Source of the DNA: Corella eumyota
Lineage: Eukaryota; Chordata; Ascidiacea; Phlebobranchia; Corellidae
Assembly (NCBI GenBank): GCA_963082875.1
Contig: OY720101.1
Coordinates: 7,130,001-7,194,000 of the forward strand
Length of the DNA: 64,000 nt
Direction of reading: 5' to 3'
The position numbers and the translations under genes are program-made. Within the stretch, counting starts at the first letter, position 1. Each line of letters begins with the position of its first letter. Under the pieces are notes generated by a model. It searched no databases and was not told where the DNA came from. It saw nothing but the letters and a program-made list of their open reading frames with translations. Shown here one piece after another: positions 50,601-63,640 of the stretch.

Positions 50601-53600
50601 TAATTAAATGTCATAAATAGGAGGTTTGCGATTCGTTGGGATAATAACAAACATACTAAAATTTTAGAACTTTTAGTTTTAAAGAACAAAAGTTATCGTC
50701 TTTCAAAATTCTGACTAGAAAGAATAAAAACAATAATAATAATAATAATAAATACACTGACAATAACAATATGTTTCGAAATCTAAGATTTCGAACCATA
50801 ATAACTAGATTTATTTGATAAATAAAATATGGTTCGAAATCGTTTGATTCTTTTTATAAATATAATTTATTTAGTAAGTTTATTAAATAAATTATAAATT
50901 TAAATACTAGAACAATAGAAATAAAACTAGTCCAGACCCGCGACCTTAAAATTAAGTTAGACCCTAGAACAATAGAAATAAAACTAGTCCAGTCCGGCGA
51001 CCCTAAAAATAAGAAAAGATAAAACTTATTAAACAAAGAAAAAATAAAGCATAACCAACGCGATAAAAATTCATTTAACCAACACAAAATTCCAATTTAT
51101 GTATTAAACTTTATAATATAATTATCGAATAAATGTTCTTTGCACAATATTATGGAGATTTTATAAAATTTACCATTTGTATCATGATTTTAAATCAATA
51201 AAAATGTAACAACCAAATATTGATTTGATTTTTAATAAAAAACAAGCAATTAATATTTATTATAAACAACCAAAAATTAATTTTTATACCGTTTTTGAGT
51301 AGAAACTTTTACACACATTTAACTTAGATTTTCATATTTTACTTATACTTTCAACCAATACTTTTTACTTCAACTCAGACAGCGAAAAAGACGATATTTG
51401 ACGGCGACCAGAACGCTATTAAATCATTCAAGCGTTAAACTCACTCTGATCCATTATTTTATAAATAAACCCAAAATAATTAAACGATAATTAGCTAAAG
51501 TTAAATATTTATTTTAAACAGCAACATACAAAATAATAATAATAATAGCAACAACATATTAAAATTTCAGAAAATTTAACATTTAAATTTTAATAATAAA
51601 ATATATTAATTAGTAATTAGTGATAATTAAATGTCGTAAATAGGAGGTTTGCGATTCGTTGGGATAATAACAAACATACTAAAAATTTAGAACTTTTAGA
51701 TTTAAAGAACAAAAGTTATCGTCTTTCAAAATTCTGACTAGAAAGAATAAAAACAATAATAATAAATACACTGACAATAACAATATGTTTCGAAATCTAA
51801 GATTTCGAACCATAATAATAACTAGATTTATTTGATAAATAAAATATGGTTCGAAATTGTTTGATTCTTTTTTATAAATATAATTTATTTAGTAGGTTTA
51901 TTAATTAATTTATAAATTTAAATATAAACTTTTTTATATTTAAACCTAATTTTAACAAGCGAACACGCACTCATTGATATTGTAATATAAAAGTAAACTA
52001 AATTTAAAAGCAAAATACCGATCTTAATTTTTAGTAATCAAACAAGTATTAAAATATAATAATAACAAAACAATTGAAACAAAAATTTTACACATTTTTT
52101 ACTTATATTTTAACATTTTACTTAAATTTTCAACCAATATTTTTTACTTTAATGGACAGCGAAAAGGACGATTTTTGACGGCGACCAGAACGCTATTAAA
52201 TTATTGAAGCGTTAAACTCACACTGATTCATTATTTTATAAAAAAACAAAAATAATGATTAAACAATATTTAGCTAGAGTTAAATCTTCATTTTAAATAG
52301 CAACATACAAAATAATAATACCAACAACATATTAAAATTTCAGCAAATTTAATCTTTAAATTTTAATAATAAAATATATTAATTAGTAATTAGTGATAAT
52401 TAAATGTCGTTAATAGGAGGTTTGCGATTCGTTGGGATAATAACAAACATACTAAAAATTTAGAACTTTTAGTTTTAAAGAACAAAAGTTATCGTCTTTC
52501 AAAATTCGTCAAATAAGAATAAAAACAATAATAACTAGATTTATTTGATAAATAAAATATGGTTCGAAAATATTTGATTATTTTTAACATAAATTTTTAT
52601 AAATAAAAAAAGATATGCATAAACATTAACTAAGAATATTACAAACCTTTGGTTTTTAATAAACAAACAAGCATTTATATATATAATACAAACAAAAACT
52701 AATATTTAACCCAGTTTTAAGTTGGTGATATTAGGATATAAATTATAGTAAATTTTAAATTCTTAAAATTGATTTTTATTAAATAAACAAGCGTTTAAAT
52801 ATAATAAATAAACGAAAATTATTTTTCTAATATGTTTTTTAATTACTTATATTATAAAATACATCATACCAAATTTTTAATGCTTAATGTCGAACTTTAA
52901 TTTTTAATGAACAAACCAGCATTTAAATACAAAAAACAAACACGAATTATTTTTTAAATTTATTTTCGAATTATAAATATTATAAGATAAAACCGACCAA
53001 AATTTAAAAACCTAATAACAATCTTTAAATTTAAATAAACAAACACCTATTAATTAGTAATTAGTGACAAAAATTAAATTCGTTTTTGAGTTGCTAATAT
53101 CATGATATACAATTGACAAAAATTTAAAAAATTAATAACAACTTTTAAATTTTAATAAACAAACACCTATTATTAAGTAATTGGTGATAAAAATTAAAAT
53201 TTTAATTTATTTTTAAGTTAGTAATATCATAATATACAATTGACCAAGATTTAAAAAATTAATACCAACCTTTAAATTTTAATAAACAAACACCTATTAA
53301 TTAGTAATTAGTGATAATTAAATGTCGTAAATAGGAGGTTTGCGATTCGTTGGGATAATAACAAACATACTAAAAATTTAGAACTTTTAGTTTTAAAGAA
53401 CAAAAGTTATCGTCTTTCAAAATTCTGACTAGAAAGAATAAAAACAATAATAATAATAATAATAATAAATACACTGACAATAACAATATGTTTCGAAATC
53501 TAAGATTTCGAACCATAATAATAAATATAATGACAATAACAATATGTTTCGAAATCTAAGATTTCGAACCATAAATACACTGACAATAACAATATGTTTC

Positions 53601-56600
53601 GAAATCTAAGATTTCGAACCATAATAATAACTAGATTTATTTGATAAATAAAATATGGTTCGAAATTATTTGATTATTTTTAACATAAATTTCTATAAAT
53701 AAAAAAAGATATGCATAAACATTAACTAAGAATATTACATATCTTTGAATAAACAAACAAGCATTTATATATACTATACACACAAAACTAATATTTAACG
53801 CAGTTTTAAGTTGTTTATATCAGGATATAGATTATACCAAATTTTAAATTCCTAAAATTGATTTTTGATTTAAATTAAATAAACAAGCATTTAAATATGA
53901 TAAACAATTGAAACTTATTTTTCAAATATGTTTTTCAACTACTTATATTTTAAAATACATTATACCAAATGTTTAATGCTTAATATCGGACTTTAACTTT
54001 TAATCAACAAACAAGCATTTAAATATAATAAACAAAAAGAATTAATTTTTATTTCATTTTCAAGTTATAAATAATATAACATATAACTGACCAAAATTTA
54101 AAAATCTAATAACAATCATTAAATTTAAATAAACAAACACCTATTTATTAGTAATTAGTGTCAAAAATTAAAATTTTAATTTATTTTTGAGTTACTAATA
54201 TCATAATATACAATTGACAAAAATTTAAAAAATTAACAACAACCTTTAAATTTAAATAAACAAACACTTATTAATTAGTATTTAGTGATTAAAAATTAAA
54301 ATTTTAATTCAGTTTTGAGTTACTAATATCATGATATACAATTGACCAAGATTTGAAAAATTAATAACAACCTTTAAATTTTAATAAACAAACACCTATT
54401 ATTAAGTAATTAGTGATAAAAATTAAAATTTTAATTTATTTTTGAGTTAGTAATATCATAATATACAATTGACCAAGATTTAAAAAATTAATAACAACCT
54501 TTAAATTTTAATAAACAAACACCTATTAATTAGTAATTAGTGATAATTAAATGTCGTAAATAGGAGGTTTGCGATTCGTTGGGATAATAACAAACATACT
54601 AAAAATTTAGAACTTTTAGTTTTAAAGAACAAAAGTTATCGTCTTTCAAAATTCTGACTAGAAAGAATAAAAACAATAATAATAATAATAAATACACTGA
54701 CAATAACAATATGTTTCGAAATCTAAGATTTCGAACCATAATAAATATAACTAGATTTATTTGATAAATAAAATATGGTTCGAAATTATTTGATTATTTT
54801 TAACATAAATTTCTATAAATAAAAAAAGATATGCATAAACATTAACTAAGAATATTACATATCTTTGAATAAACAAATAAGCATTTATATATAATACACA
54901 CAAAACTAATATTTAACGCAGTTTTAAGTTGTTTATATCAGGATATAGATTATACCAAATTTTAAATTCCTAAAATTGATTTTTGATTTAAATTAAATAA
55001 ACAAGCATTTAAATATGATAAACAATTGAAACTTATTTTTCAAATATGTTTTTCAACTACTTATATTTTAAAATACATTATACCAAATGTTTAATGCTTA
55101 ATATCGGACTTTAACTTTTAATCAACAAACAAGCATTTAAATATAATAAACAAAAAGAATTAATTTTTATTTCATTTTCAAGTTATAAATAATATAACAT
55201 ATAACTGACCAAAATTTAAAAATCTAATAACAATCAATAAATTTAAATAAACAAACACCTATTTATTAGTAATTAGTGTCAAAAATTAAAATTTTAATTT
55301 ATTTTTGAGTTACTAATATCATAATATACAATTGACAAAAATTTAAAAAATTAACAACAACCTTTAAATTTAAATAAACAGACACTTATTAATTAGTATT
55401 TAGTGATTAAAAATTAAAATTTTAATTCAGTTTTGAGTTACTAATATCATGATATACAATTGACCAAGATTTGAAAAATTAATAACAACCTTTAAATTTT
55501 AATAAAGAAACACCTTTTAATTAGTAATTAGTGATAAAAATTAAAATTTTAATTCATTTTTGAGTTACTGATATCATGATATACAATTGACCAAGATTTA
55601 AAAAATAAATAACAATCTTTATATTTTAATAAATAAACACCTATTCTTAACCAATTAGTGATAAAAATTAAAATTTTAATTTATTTTTGAGTTAGTAATA
55701 TCATAATATACAATTGACCAAGATTTAAAAAATTAATAACAACCTTTAAATTTTAATAAACAAACACCTATTAATTAGTAATTAGTGATAATTAAATGTC
55801 GTAAATAAAAGGTTTGCGATTCGTTGGGATAATAACAAACATACTAAAAATTTAGAACTTTTAGTTTTAAAGAACAAAAGTTAGCGTCTTTCAAAATTCT
55901 GACTAGAAAGAATAAAAACAATAATAATAATAATAAATACACTGACAATAACAATATGTTTCGAAATCTAAGATTTCGAACCATAATGACAATAACAATA
56001 TGTTTCGAAATCTAAGATTTCGAACCATAATGACAATAACAATATGTTTCGAAATCTAAGATTTCGAACCATAACTAGATTTATTTGATAAATAAAATAT
56101 GGTTCGAAATCATTTGATCATTTTTAAAATTAATCTTTATTAATAAATAAAATTATACATAAACATTACTTAATTATGAATATTAACTAAATAAATAAAT
56201 TTAATATTACATAATCAATTATTAGACTAAAAACGTGGATAAGAAAATTTCGGAACAAAATTATTTTAAAAGTTTTAAAATATCAATATTTAATTTTTTA
56301 ATTAACAAAAGTAATTAAATATACTCAACAAACAAAAATTAATTTTTTAACCTAGTTTTAAGTTGTTTATATCAGAATATACATTAGACAAGTTTTAAAT
56401 GCCTAAAATTGATTTTTTATTAATAAACAAGCATTTAAATGTAATAAACAAACAAAAATTATTTTTTTTAATATGTATTTTAATTAGTAATATTATAAAA
56501 TACATTATATTAAATTTTAAATGCCTAATATCAAACTTTTATTTTTAATAAACAAACAAGAATTTAAATATAATAAACAAACAAAAATTAAATTTTTAAT

Positions 56601-57598
56601 CCATTTTTGACTTATTAATATTATAACATATAACTGACCAAAATTTGAAAACCCAATAACGAACTTTAAATTTTAATAAATAAACACCTATTAATTAGTA
56701 ATTAGTGATATTTAAATCATCAAAATAGGAGGATTGAAACAGAATATGATAATAAACAACATACTAAAATTTTAGAGATTTATATACACAAAATCAAAAG
56801 TTATTCGATTTCAAAATTCGGATTAGTAAGAATAAAAATAAAAATAAATATACGGACAATAACAATATGTTTCGAAATCTAAGATTTCAAACCATAATTA
56901 CACCTTATCTAAGAATATTACATATCTTTGATTTTTAATAAACAAACAAGCATTTATATATATTATACAAATAAAATTAATTTTTTAACCCAGTTTTATG
57001 TTGTTAATATCAAGATATACATTTTACTAAATTTTAAATTCCCAAAATTGATTTTTGATTTTTAATAAATAAACAAGCATTTAAATAAAATAAACAAACA
57101 AAAATTATTTTTTAAACATGTATTTTAAATACTAATATCATAAAATACATTATATTAAATTTTAAATGCTTAATATCAAACTTTAATTTTTAATAAACAA
57201 ACAAGAATTTAAATATAATAAACAAACAAAAATTAAATTTTTAATCCATTTTCGAGTTATTAATATTATGATATATAACTGACCAAAATTTGAAAACTTA
57301 ATAACGATGTCTAAATTTTAATAAACAAACACCTATTAATTACTAATTAATAATATTTAAATTATCAAAATAGGAGGATTGAAACACAATATGATAATAA
57401 ACAACATACTAAAATTTAAAAAAATTATATACACAAAATCAAAAGTTATTCGATTTCAAAATTCGGATTAGTAAGAATAAAAATAAAAATAAAAATAATA
57501 ATAAATATACGGACAATAACAATATGTTTCGAAATCTAAGATTTCGAACCATAATGACAATAACAATATGTTTCGAAATCTAAGATTTCAAACCATAA
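47605..57598. mobile_element. Array S2, right part, HINE/Helentron-like units
   Basis: Continues the second array after the retroelement and follows S1 unit by unit: offset 30083 to about 53115, then 29364. Between these points it lacks about 719 bp that S1 has at roughly 23033-23750, close to one short unit. Unit openings lie near 47628, 48056, 48773, 49817, 50805, 51820, 52532, 53628, 54749 and 56075. No protein is encoded. Confidence 0.6.
55943..56074. repeat. Three tandem copies of the 44-bp palindromic block (S2)
   Basis: Counterpart of 26579-26710, with the same copy number. Confidence 0.8.
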
Positions 57599-58024
57599 TA
57601 ACTTTGTGAAATATTGTTCTTGATCTGGATATAAGTGTGTCTATAGAGAAATTCCCCCAAGTCTGTTTATATTTTTTTTTTATTATCTTAGAGTAAACGA
57701 GAAAAATGTAAAAAACGATCGCGTGCGCTATTCTTCGATCGCATGCGCTAAAGTAATTGTAATTTTTCTCTTTAAAATTTCGCAAAGTTTCTTTTTAATA
57801 TCAACACGGAGAGGAAAAAAACCGCCTCATGCAAATAAAGAAAAATTAATAAAGTAGAATTTTTGACTTAAAAACATGTGAAATGTGCTCTTGTAGTTAT
57901 AAAGTGGCACAGGTGCAAATTAACGATTTTAAAGTGCGCTTTTATTCAATTATGCGTACAGACTAAATTTACAATTAAATGAACAAATGGGACTGTTGTT
58001 AAAAAATTTATAGTACTTGCAAAG
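57599..58024. other. Module X, copy 2
   Basis: Second copy of the segment at 28235-28660, including the paired CGATCGCGTGCGCT / CGATCGCATGCGCT repeats and the ATGCAAAT octamer at 57829-57836. No gene is seen. Confidence 0.5.
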
Positions 58025-58628
58025 AAAATATTTATTGTACAAGAATTGTTATTATGTTTACATCGTTTAAAGTATTATAGGTTCACATAAATGTTGTAAA
58101 AAAGTTATACATAATATTCATTTTAGGGGTAAATTTATCAAATTAATAATTTTTTGTTTACACTAATTTATTAACCAGGTTTCGTTGAAGGTATTCAAAT
58201 TAAAATGTTTAAAATAAACACGGCTTACTATAATTTATTGGATTTATATTAAATAAAGTTGCCAACCACAAATACATTTTTTGAAATTGCCGAAAAACGT
58301 GGTAGGCTATTAATGTTAACAAAAGCCAATTACTAATAAATAAACGCGAATAAAAGTATACAGTACTTGGGCATAAAACATATATAAATGTTTGTATAGT
58401 TTCAAGACTTTGCTCTAATAAAGCGTTTTCTTTTAACTTTTTATGCATAGTCTATAGCTTTTGAAACTGACTTTAACGTGACAAAAAAAAGATATTTTTA
58501 CTTCGCCGTTAAATGTTATATTAATTTCGTCTTTTAGTTTGTTTGTAAAAAATAAAATTCCTAACACTATCAAAAAAATGTGAAAAATAGTAAAGAAAGA
58601 AAAACCAGTGCGTTAGTTAACAATAAAG
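58025..58628. repeat. Module R, copy 4
   Basis: Same Y-flanking type as copy 2, with one visible base difference (GACAAAAAAAAGAT near 58484). Confidence 0.85.
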
Positions 58629-58807
58629 GTTTTTTGGTGTCCACTAAGTGCGCTTTGTGATCGACTGAAGTATTTTCCGCCAATTATAAAGTTAAGCCAA
58701 AAAACATTGGTGCTTTAAATACCGAATGTTTATTTTGCAAAGCATGGCTTTGGCATTACAAATTACAAAGTGAGTGCCACAACGAAGTGTGGCGGGTTTA
58801 CTAGTAC
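58629..58807. repeat. Module Y, copy 2
   Basis: Matches 29265-29443; again lies between R and L. Confidence 0.5.
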
Positions 58808-59216
58808 TTAATATCGGTTAAAGTTAGCAATATTGGCAAATAAACCAATGTTAAGTAGGTGATAAAATGACAATATCATTAAAAGTCATTTAAATATTTT
58901 GTAGGGTAAAAAATAACAAAACAATTTTTCCCAACCATTTATTAAAATCTGAGTAAAAACACGTTGTTACACAAGCACAATAATAAATGAAAAAATATCT
59001 TTGTAAAATGTTGTTCTTTTTCTGGATACAAATGTCTAGAGAAATTCACCCAAATCTGTGTATAATTGTTGAAACCTAATCAAAATAATTTTTTTTTAAA
59101 TAGTTTGTTAAATATTTTCCTTTATGTCACATAAATATTGGTTTTTATTTTATAGACCTATACAGATTATTACAGTTTTTATCAGCCAAAGAAACAAATA
59201 TATTTACATTATTTAA

Positions 59217-60468
59217 TTAAATATCCTTTGCACATATAAAGTGCATAACCGTCCAGCAGGCAATGTCATTCCAAAGTTGAGTTTCAGCTACCAATTCACC
59301 ACAGTTTTCAACACCCCAGCTATTATTAGGTTCGCCCCAACGCCATGCAGTATAACTTAAAGCAGTTCCATCAATCCATTCCAACTCATCTTTGTGACCT
59401 TCAGAGTTTTCAATTCGGTGCATTCCGATATAATGTGTGTGGTGCTCACCTGAATTGAAAAGTCTAATATGTTACAATATTGATAAGACCGACTTATTCG
59501 ACCTATACACGATTGTTTTAATTTACTCATTATAAATCAAATATTACAATATGTTTATATTCAAAAAATGCAATGTATATGTTAAAAACATACGGTGAAT
59601 TGTGTGAAGCTGCTTTCTAAGGAAAGCTTGAATCCTATCAGTCTTGACCATGACCAGTGTGCTTCTTCTTTCAACGCAAGCATATATTGCGTTGTTAAAA
59701 GTGAGCTGAGATGTAGATATGTAATATTGCTGATCACCGTTTTTGTACCATGTTTCGACGATTGGGCTTGGCCCTGTTGATTAATATTAGTTTAACCGTA
59801 AATTTATGTTAATCTCTTTTAGTATAAATTTGGCAATTTTTGATAATTAAAATTTGTCTATTTTTATTTTTTGTTAACTTAAATTTCGTTGTTACAAAGG
59901 GTTTTAAATCTTACTTGCGTTTCTTCGTTGGCAAATAAAATTGATTGTTGCATCACATCTGAGGTCGTTCCATTGTTGGGTCATTGGTAATAGTTGTCCA
60001 CAATTTTCAGACCACCAAGCATTATTAGGTTCGCCTCTTGCCCAAGCAGAATATACCACAGTTGATCCGTCAATCCAGGTAATTATATTGTGAGCGTTTC
60101 GTTCAAGACCAATAAAGTATTCCCTTGGTGTGTTTCCTAAAAGTAAAAAAAGGAAATATATAAAAACAAAATATAAAATAAAGAAATCTTTTTTTTTCTA
60201 TTCAATTTGTTTCTAAACTTTAAAAAATTTTGTTACCGCTAATAGAACGAATAGTTTCAATGAGAAATGCTTGAATTTGATCGCTGTCAACCTTAACTAG
60301 TTTAGCTTTTCTCTCTTCGCATGCTAACTTGGCATTTTTCTGGTTCAGCTGCGTGTTTGAAAAGAAGTAGCCGTAATCGCCACTCGAATACCATTTATCA
60401 TTCTCAGCACCTTTAACGCACAAGCTGCTAAGGCATAAACCGAAAACTACGATCGCAAACGAATTCAT
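59217..60468 (-). CDS. Secreted two-domain C-type lectin, gene 7 (mosaic exon 2)
   Basis: Minus-strand exons are 60468-60237, 60136-59915, 59773-59594 and 59449-59217, with GT-AG introns of 100, 141 and 144 bp; 288 residues. Exons 1, 3 and 4 are those of genes 3 and 5. Exon 2, however, matches the plus-strand genes 2, 4 and 6 over about 59943-60115: it encodes YFIGLER, LLPMTQQWND and LRCDATINF where genes 3 and 5 have YYIGLER, LLARTQQWND and VNCGATTNF. Its ends remain of the gene 3 type. The protein is therefore a natural chimera, with the domain 1 sugar-binding half of the other subfamily. It also has a private E111R change two residues before the Glu of EPN. All cysteines and calcium ligands are kept. 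Confidence 0.92.
59943..60115 (-). other. Gene-conversion tract in gene 7 exon 2
   Basis: The minimum tract is set by the first and last diagnostic bases (59943 and 60115); the maximum is about 59921-60122. Within it the sequence equals the reverse complement of exon 2 of genes 2/4/6, apart from the small change that gives Arg111. Confidence 0.85.
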
Positions 60469-62858
60469 TATAACAATATCTCACAATTTTTATTGAAACA
60501 AATCTGTCAATACGCAAAGTAATATAATCAAAAACCCCGTTTTGCTACTGAGCAAAGATTTAACTTGTTTAACGTATTAGAACAGCTAATGATTACAATT
60601 TAGTAAAAAAGCATATTTTACTGCAATTTTATATATTGCTTTTACCACTTATTTCTTTACAGTGAAATAATTCCTTTAAAAGAATATTTTTATTCATTCA
60701 AAGTGAATTGTTTGATCAAAAATTGATACATAACATTGAACCGGGCGGCATTTTAAAGGCTTTTGCCGGATATCATCGGATATTTACATTTACGTTATTT
60801 AATTATTAAAATTTTTATCTAAACTTTAGTGTTTACATAACTTTTTGTCGAGATTGGAATTTTTTAAAGTATTTTGTAAACATTGAAATTTTTTCATGAA
60901 GCTAACAATTGTTTGTGCATTACGTAAAATTGCATTTACATTTGTATCTGTTATTAGTTGTAGTTTTAACTTGAAATTGCTACCAAGGAAGAACTGTAAT
61001 AAATTGTGGTTTTGATTAGGCGTAGGCCTACGTTAGATAAATACATTTCATTAGCCTAACAAGTGACTCTATGATATTTCTAGTTTGTTTCTGGATTTTG
61101 TATTCACTTTTTTTTACTAAATCCAAGTAAATAATACATTGTTTTAATAGCACAATAATAACTAAGTTAATATCTTTGTAAAATATTGTTCTTTTTTCAA
61201 ATTAAAGAAGCAATTCATATTATAATTGTGAAAACTTTATAAAAATAAAGTTTGTTAAAATGTTAGTTTTTTTAGTAAGAGGGTAAACACTTTTTTATGT
61301 ACACTAATTTGTTGGCTATTTAAAAAAATGTTAAATAGTTTTAAGTACTTACCAGTTGGTTTTTATGAAAATAAATTAAACTGGAACTGCGGGATTGACT
61401 TTGATAACTTTATCAAAACTTTTTAAAACGATAAGAAAAACATTTTCTTTTTTTGTGGTATATAATGGCTTTAAATTTTTTGTTATTATTTGCGGATTAT
61501 TTGTTCATTAATTTTGTTCTTTACAATATACGTAAAATTTTTTACAAAATAAATGTATATGGCTCACTTATAATAAGTAAAACTTAATTTAAAAAAAAAT
61601 AAAAAGATTATTTAAATTTATATAAACGTATTTTTTTAGTTCTTTAACTGCAATATCATAGAAAACGAATAGGTTTAATGTTGAAAAGGTATTTGTTAAA
61701 TTAACCTTTTTTTAATCCTGGTTTGTTCACAAAATGAAAAGTTTTTGTTAAGTGTTATGAAATCAAGTTACAAACCTTTATGTTTTTGGTTCAAGATGCA
61801 CCAATCTAAAATTGTCCTTAAGTGTGTACGTTCGCTAAGAATAGTATATCACACTATAGCACAATTTTCCATAACACATATTTAATTGTTAAAAAGGAAA
61901 ATATAGTTAGCAGCAATTGTCAATATTTTATATGTTTTGTGTAAGCAACAGTTGTTGTTATAAAGTGGCAATCTAGTTAAAATGCGTTTATGCTTAAAAC
62001 TTACCAATAATTTCTAATGGGAATTTGTAATGAGCGAAAATTCTCAAGTTTATGTTTATATATTCCTTGATTGATGCTTGGAAAATTTTTTTATCGTAGC
62101 CTATAAGTTGATGCTTTTATCAGACTACCCTTTTATTATTGGTTTGTTTAACAAAACTTTGTATTCTATACTATCACCAAATGGCAAAAATATTAAAGCC
62201 ACAATTAAAATTAAAGCACTCAGCACTTGTGAGTTTAATAAATAAAAAAACCACATAGTTTATGTTACTTAATTTTTCTACCTGTGATTTTAACTTGAAA
62301 TTGTCACGAAGAAAAATTTGTAATAATTTGTGATATTAAACATTTAGCTAAACCTTTTTTTCTTATTTTACATTCTGTGTGGCGTTAAAAAATTTTGTGG
62401 TTAATTAAATAGTGACCTTTTTTCTAAGTTACTATGGTTGATTTATTTGTTAATAGACTACAACATACCAAAGGTTTAAAGTTAAGGCTAATGTCTCCCT
62501 ATTTACGTATATTGAGATCGTTAAATTATACCCTTCACAGAACAAACCCCAAATAAATATTCCACAACTGTAGGGTTGTGAATATGTTTTAAGCCGACTT
62601 TAAATTATTATTTTCAAGTGCTAAACTTAAACTGCATTTACATCTAGAAGTTAATGAAAAATAATTTAAATTCTCTACGAGCGGCAATTTCATGGTTTAT
62701 GGGTACATGTGTTAGAACTCTAAAGGTTTGTTAAAGCAAAAAAATAATTACACAAATTTTAAGTCAAAACAATTTATCTTCTTCTATATAGTATATGGAT
62801 TTCTAAATTTGGTGCGTTCCATCACAGAATAACTAAAATGAATTGCGACTCGAGTTTA

Positions 62859-63461
62859 AAAATATTTATTGTACAAGAATTGTTATTATGTTTACATCGT
62901 TTAAAGTATTATAGGTTCACATAAATGTTGTAAAAAAGTTATACATAATATTCATTTTAGGGGTAAATTTATCAAATTAATAATTTTTTGTTTACACTGA
63001 TTTATTAACCAGGTTTCGTTGAAGGTATTTAAATTAAAATGTTTAAAATAAACACGGCTTACTATAATTTATTGGATTTATATTAAATAAAGTTGCCAAC
63101 CACAAATACATTTTTTGAAATCGCCGAAAAACGTGGTAGGCTATTAATGTTAACAAAAGTCGATTACTAAAAATAAACGCGAATAAAAGTATACAGTACT
63201 TGGACATAAAACATATATAAATTTTTGTATAGTTTCAAGACTTTGCTCTAATAAAACGTTTTTTTTTAACTTTTTATGCATAGTCTATAGCTTTTAAAAC
63301 TGACTTTTACGTGACAAAAAAGAGATATTTTTACTTCGCCGTTAAATGTTATATTAATTTCGTCTTTTAGTTTGTTTGTAAAAAATAAAATTCCTAACAC
63401 TATCAAAAAAATGTGAAAAATAGTAAAGAAAGAAAAACCAGTGCGTTAGTTAACAATAAAG
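62859..63461. repeat. Module R, copy 5, a hybrid
   Basis: Left part has the bases of copies 1 and 3 (CTGATTTATT, GAAATCGCCG, uninterrupted T run); right part has those of copies 2 and 4 (TGTGAAAAATAGTAAAGAAAG). The switch is between about 63262 and 63413. It also has about eight private changes at 63155-63310, one of which breaks the 79-residue frame. Confidence 0.8.
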
Positions 63462-63640
63462 GTTTTTTGGTGTCCACTAAGTGCGCTTTGTGATCGACTA
63501 AAGTATTTTCCGCCAATCATAAAGTTAAGCCAAAAAACATTGGTGCTTTAAATACCGAATGTTTATTTTGCAAAGCATGGCTTTGGCATTACAAATTACA
63601 AAGTGAGTGCCACAACGAAGTGTGGCGGGTTTACTAGTAC
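63462..63640. repeat. Module Y, copy 3
   Basis: As the other two copies, with at least two private base changes (GACTAAAGTA and CCAATCATAA). Confidence 0.5.

Larger units (their letters stand above)
58808..62858. repeat. Duplication module L, copy 3 (L3)
   Basis: Carries gene 7. Near 62580-62620 it keeps the form GAATATGTTTTAAGCC seen in the older locus at 6630, where L1 and L2 share a different, derived form. About 60469-62858 is noncoding. It is followed by R5 and Y3 directly, with no P, S or X. Confidence 0.8.
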
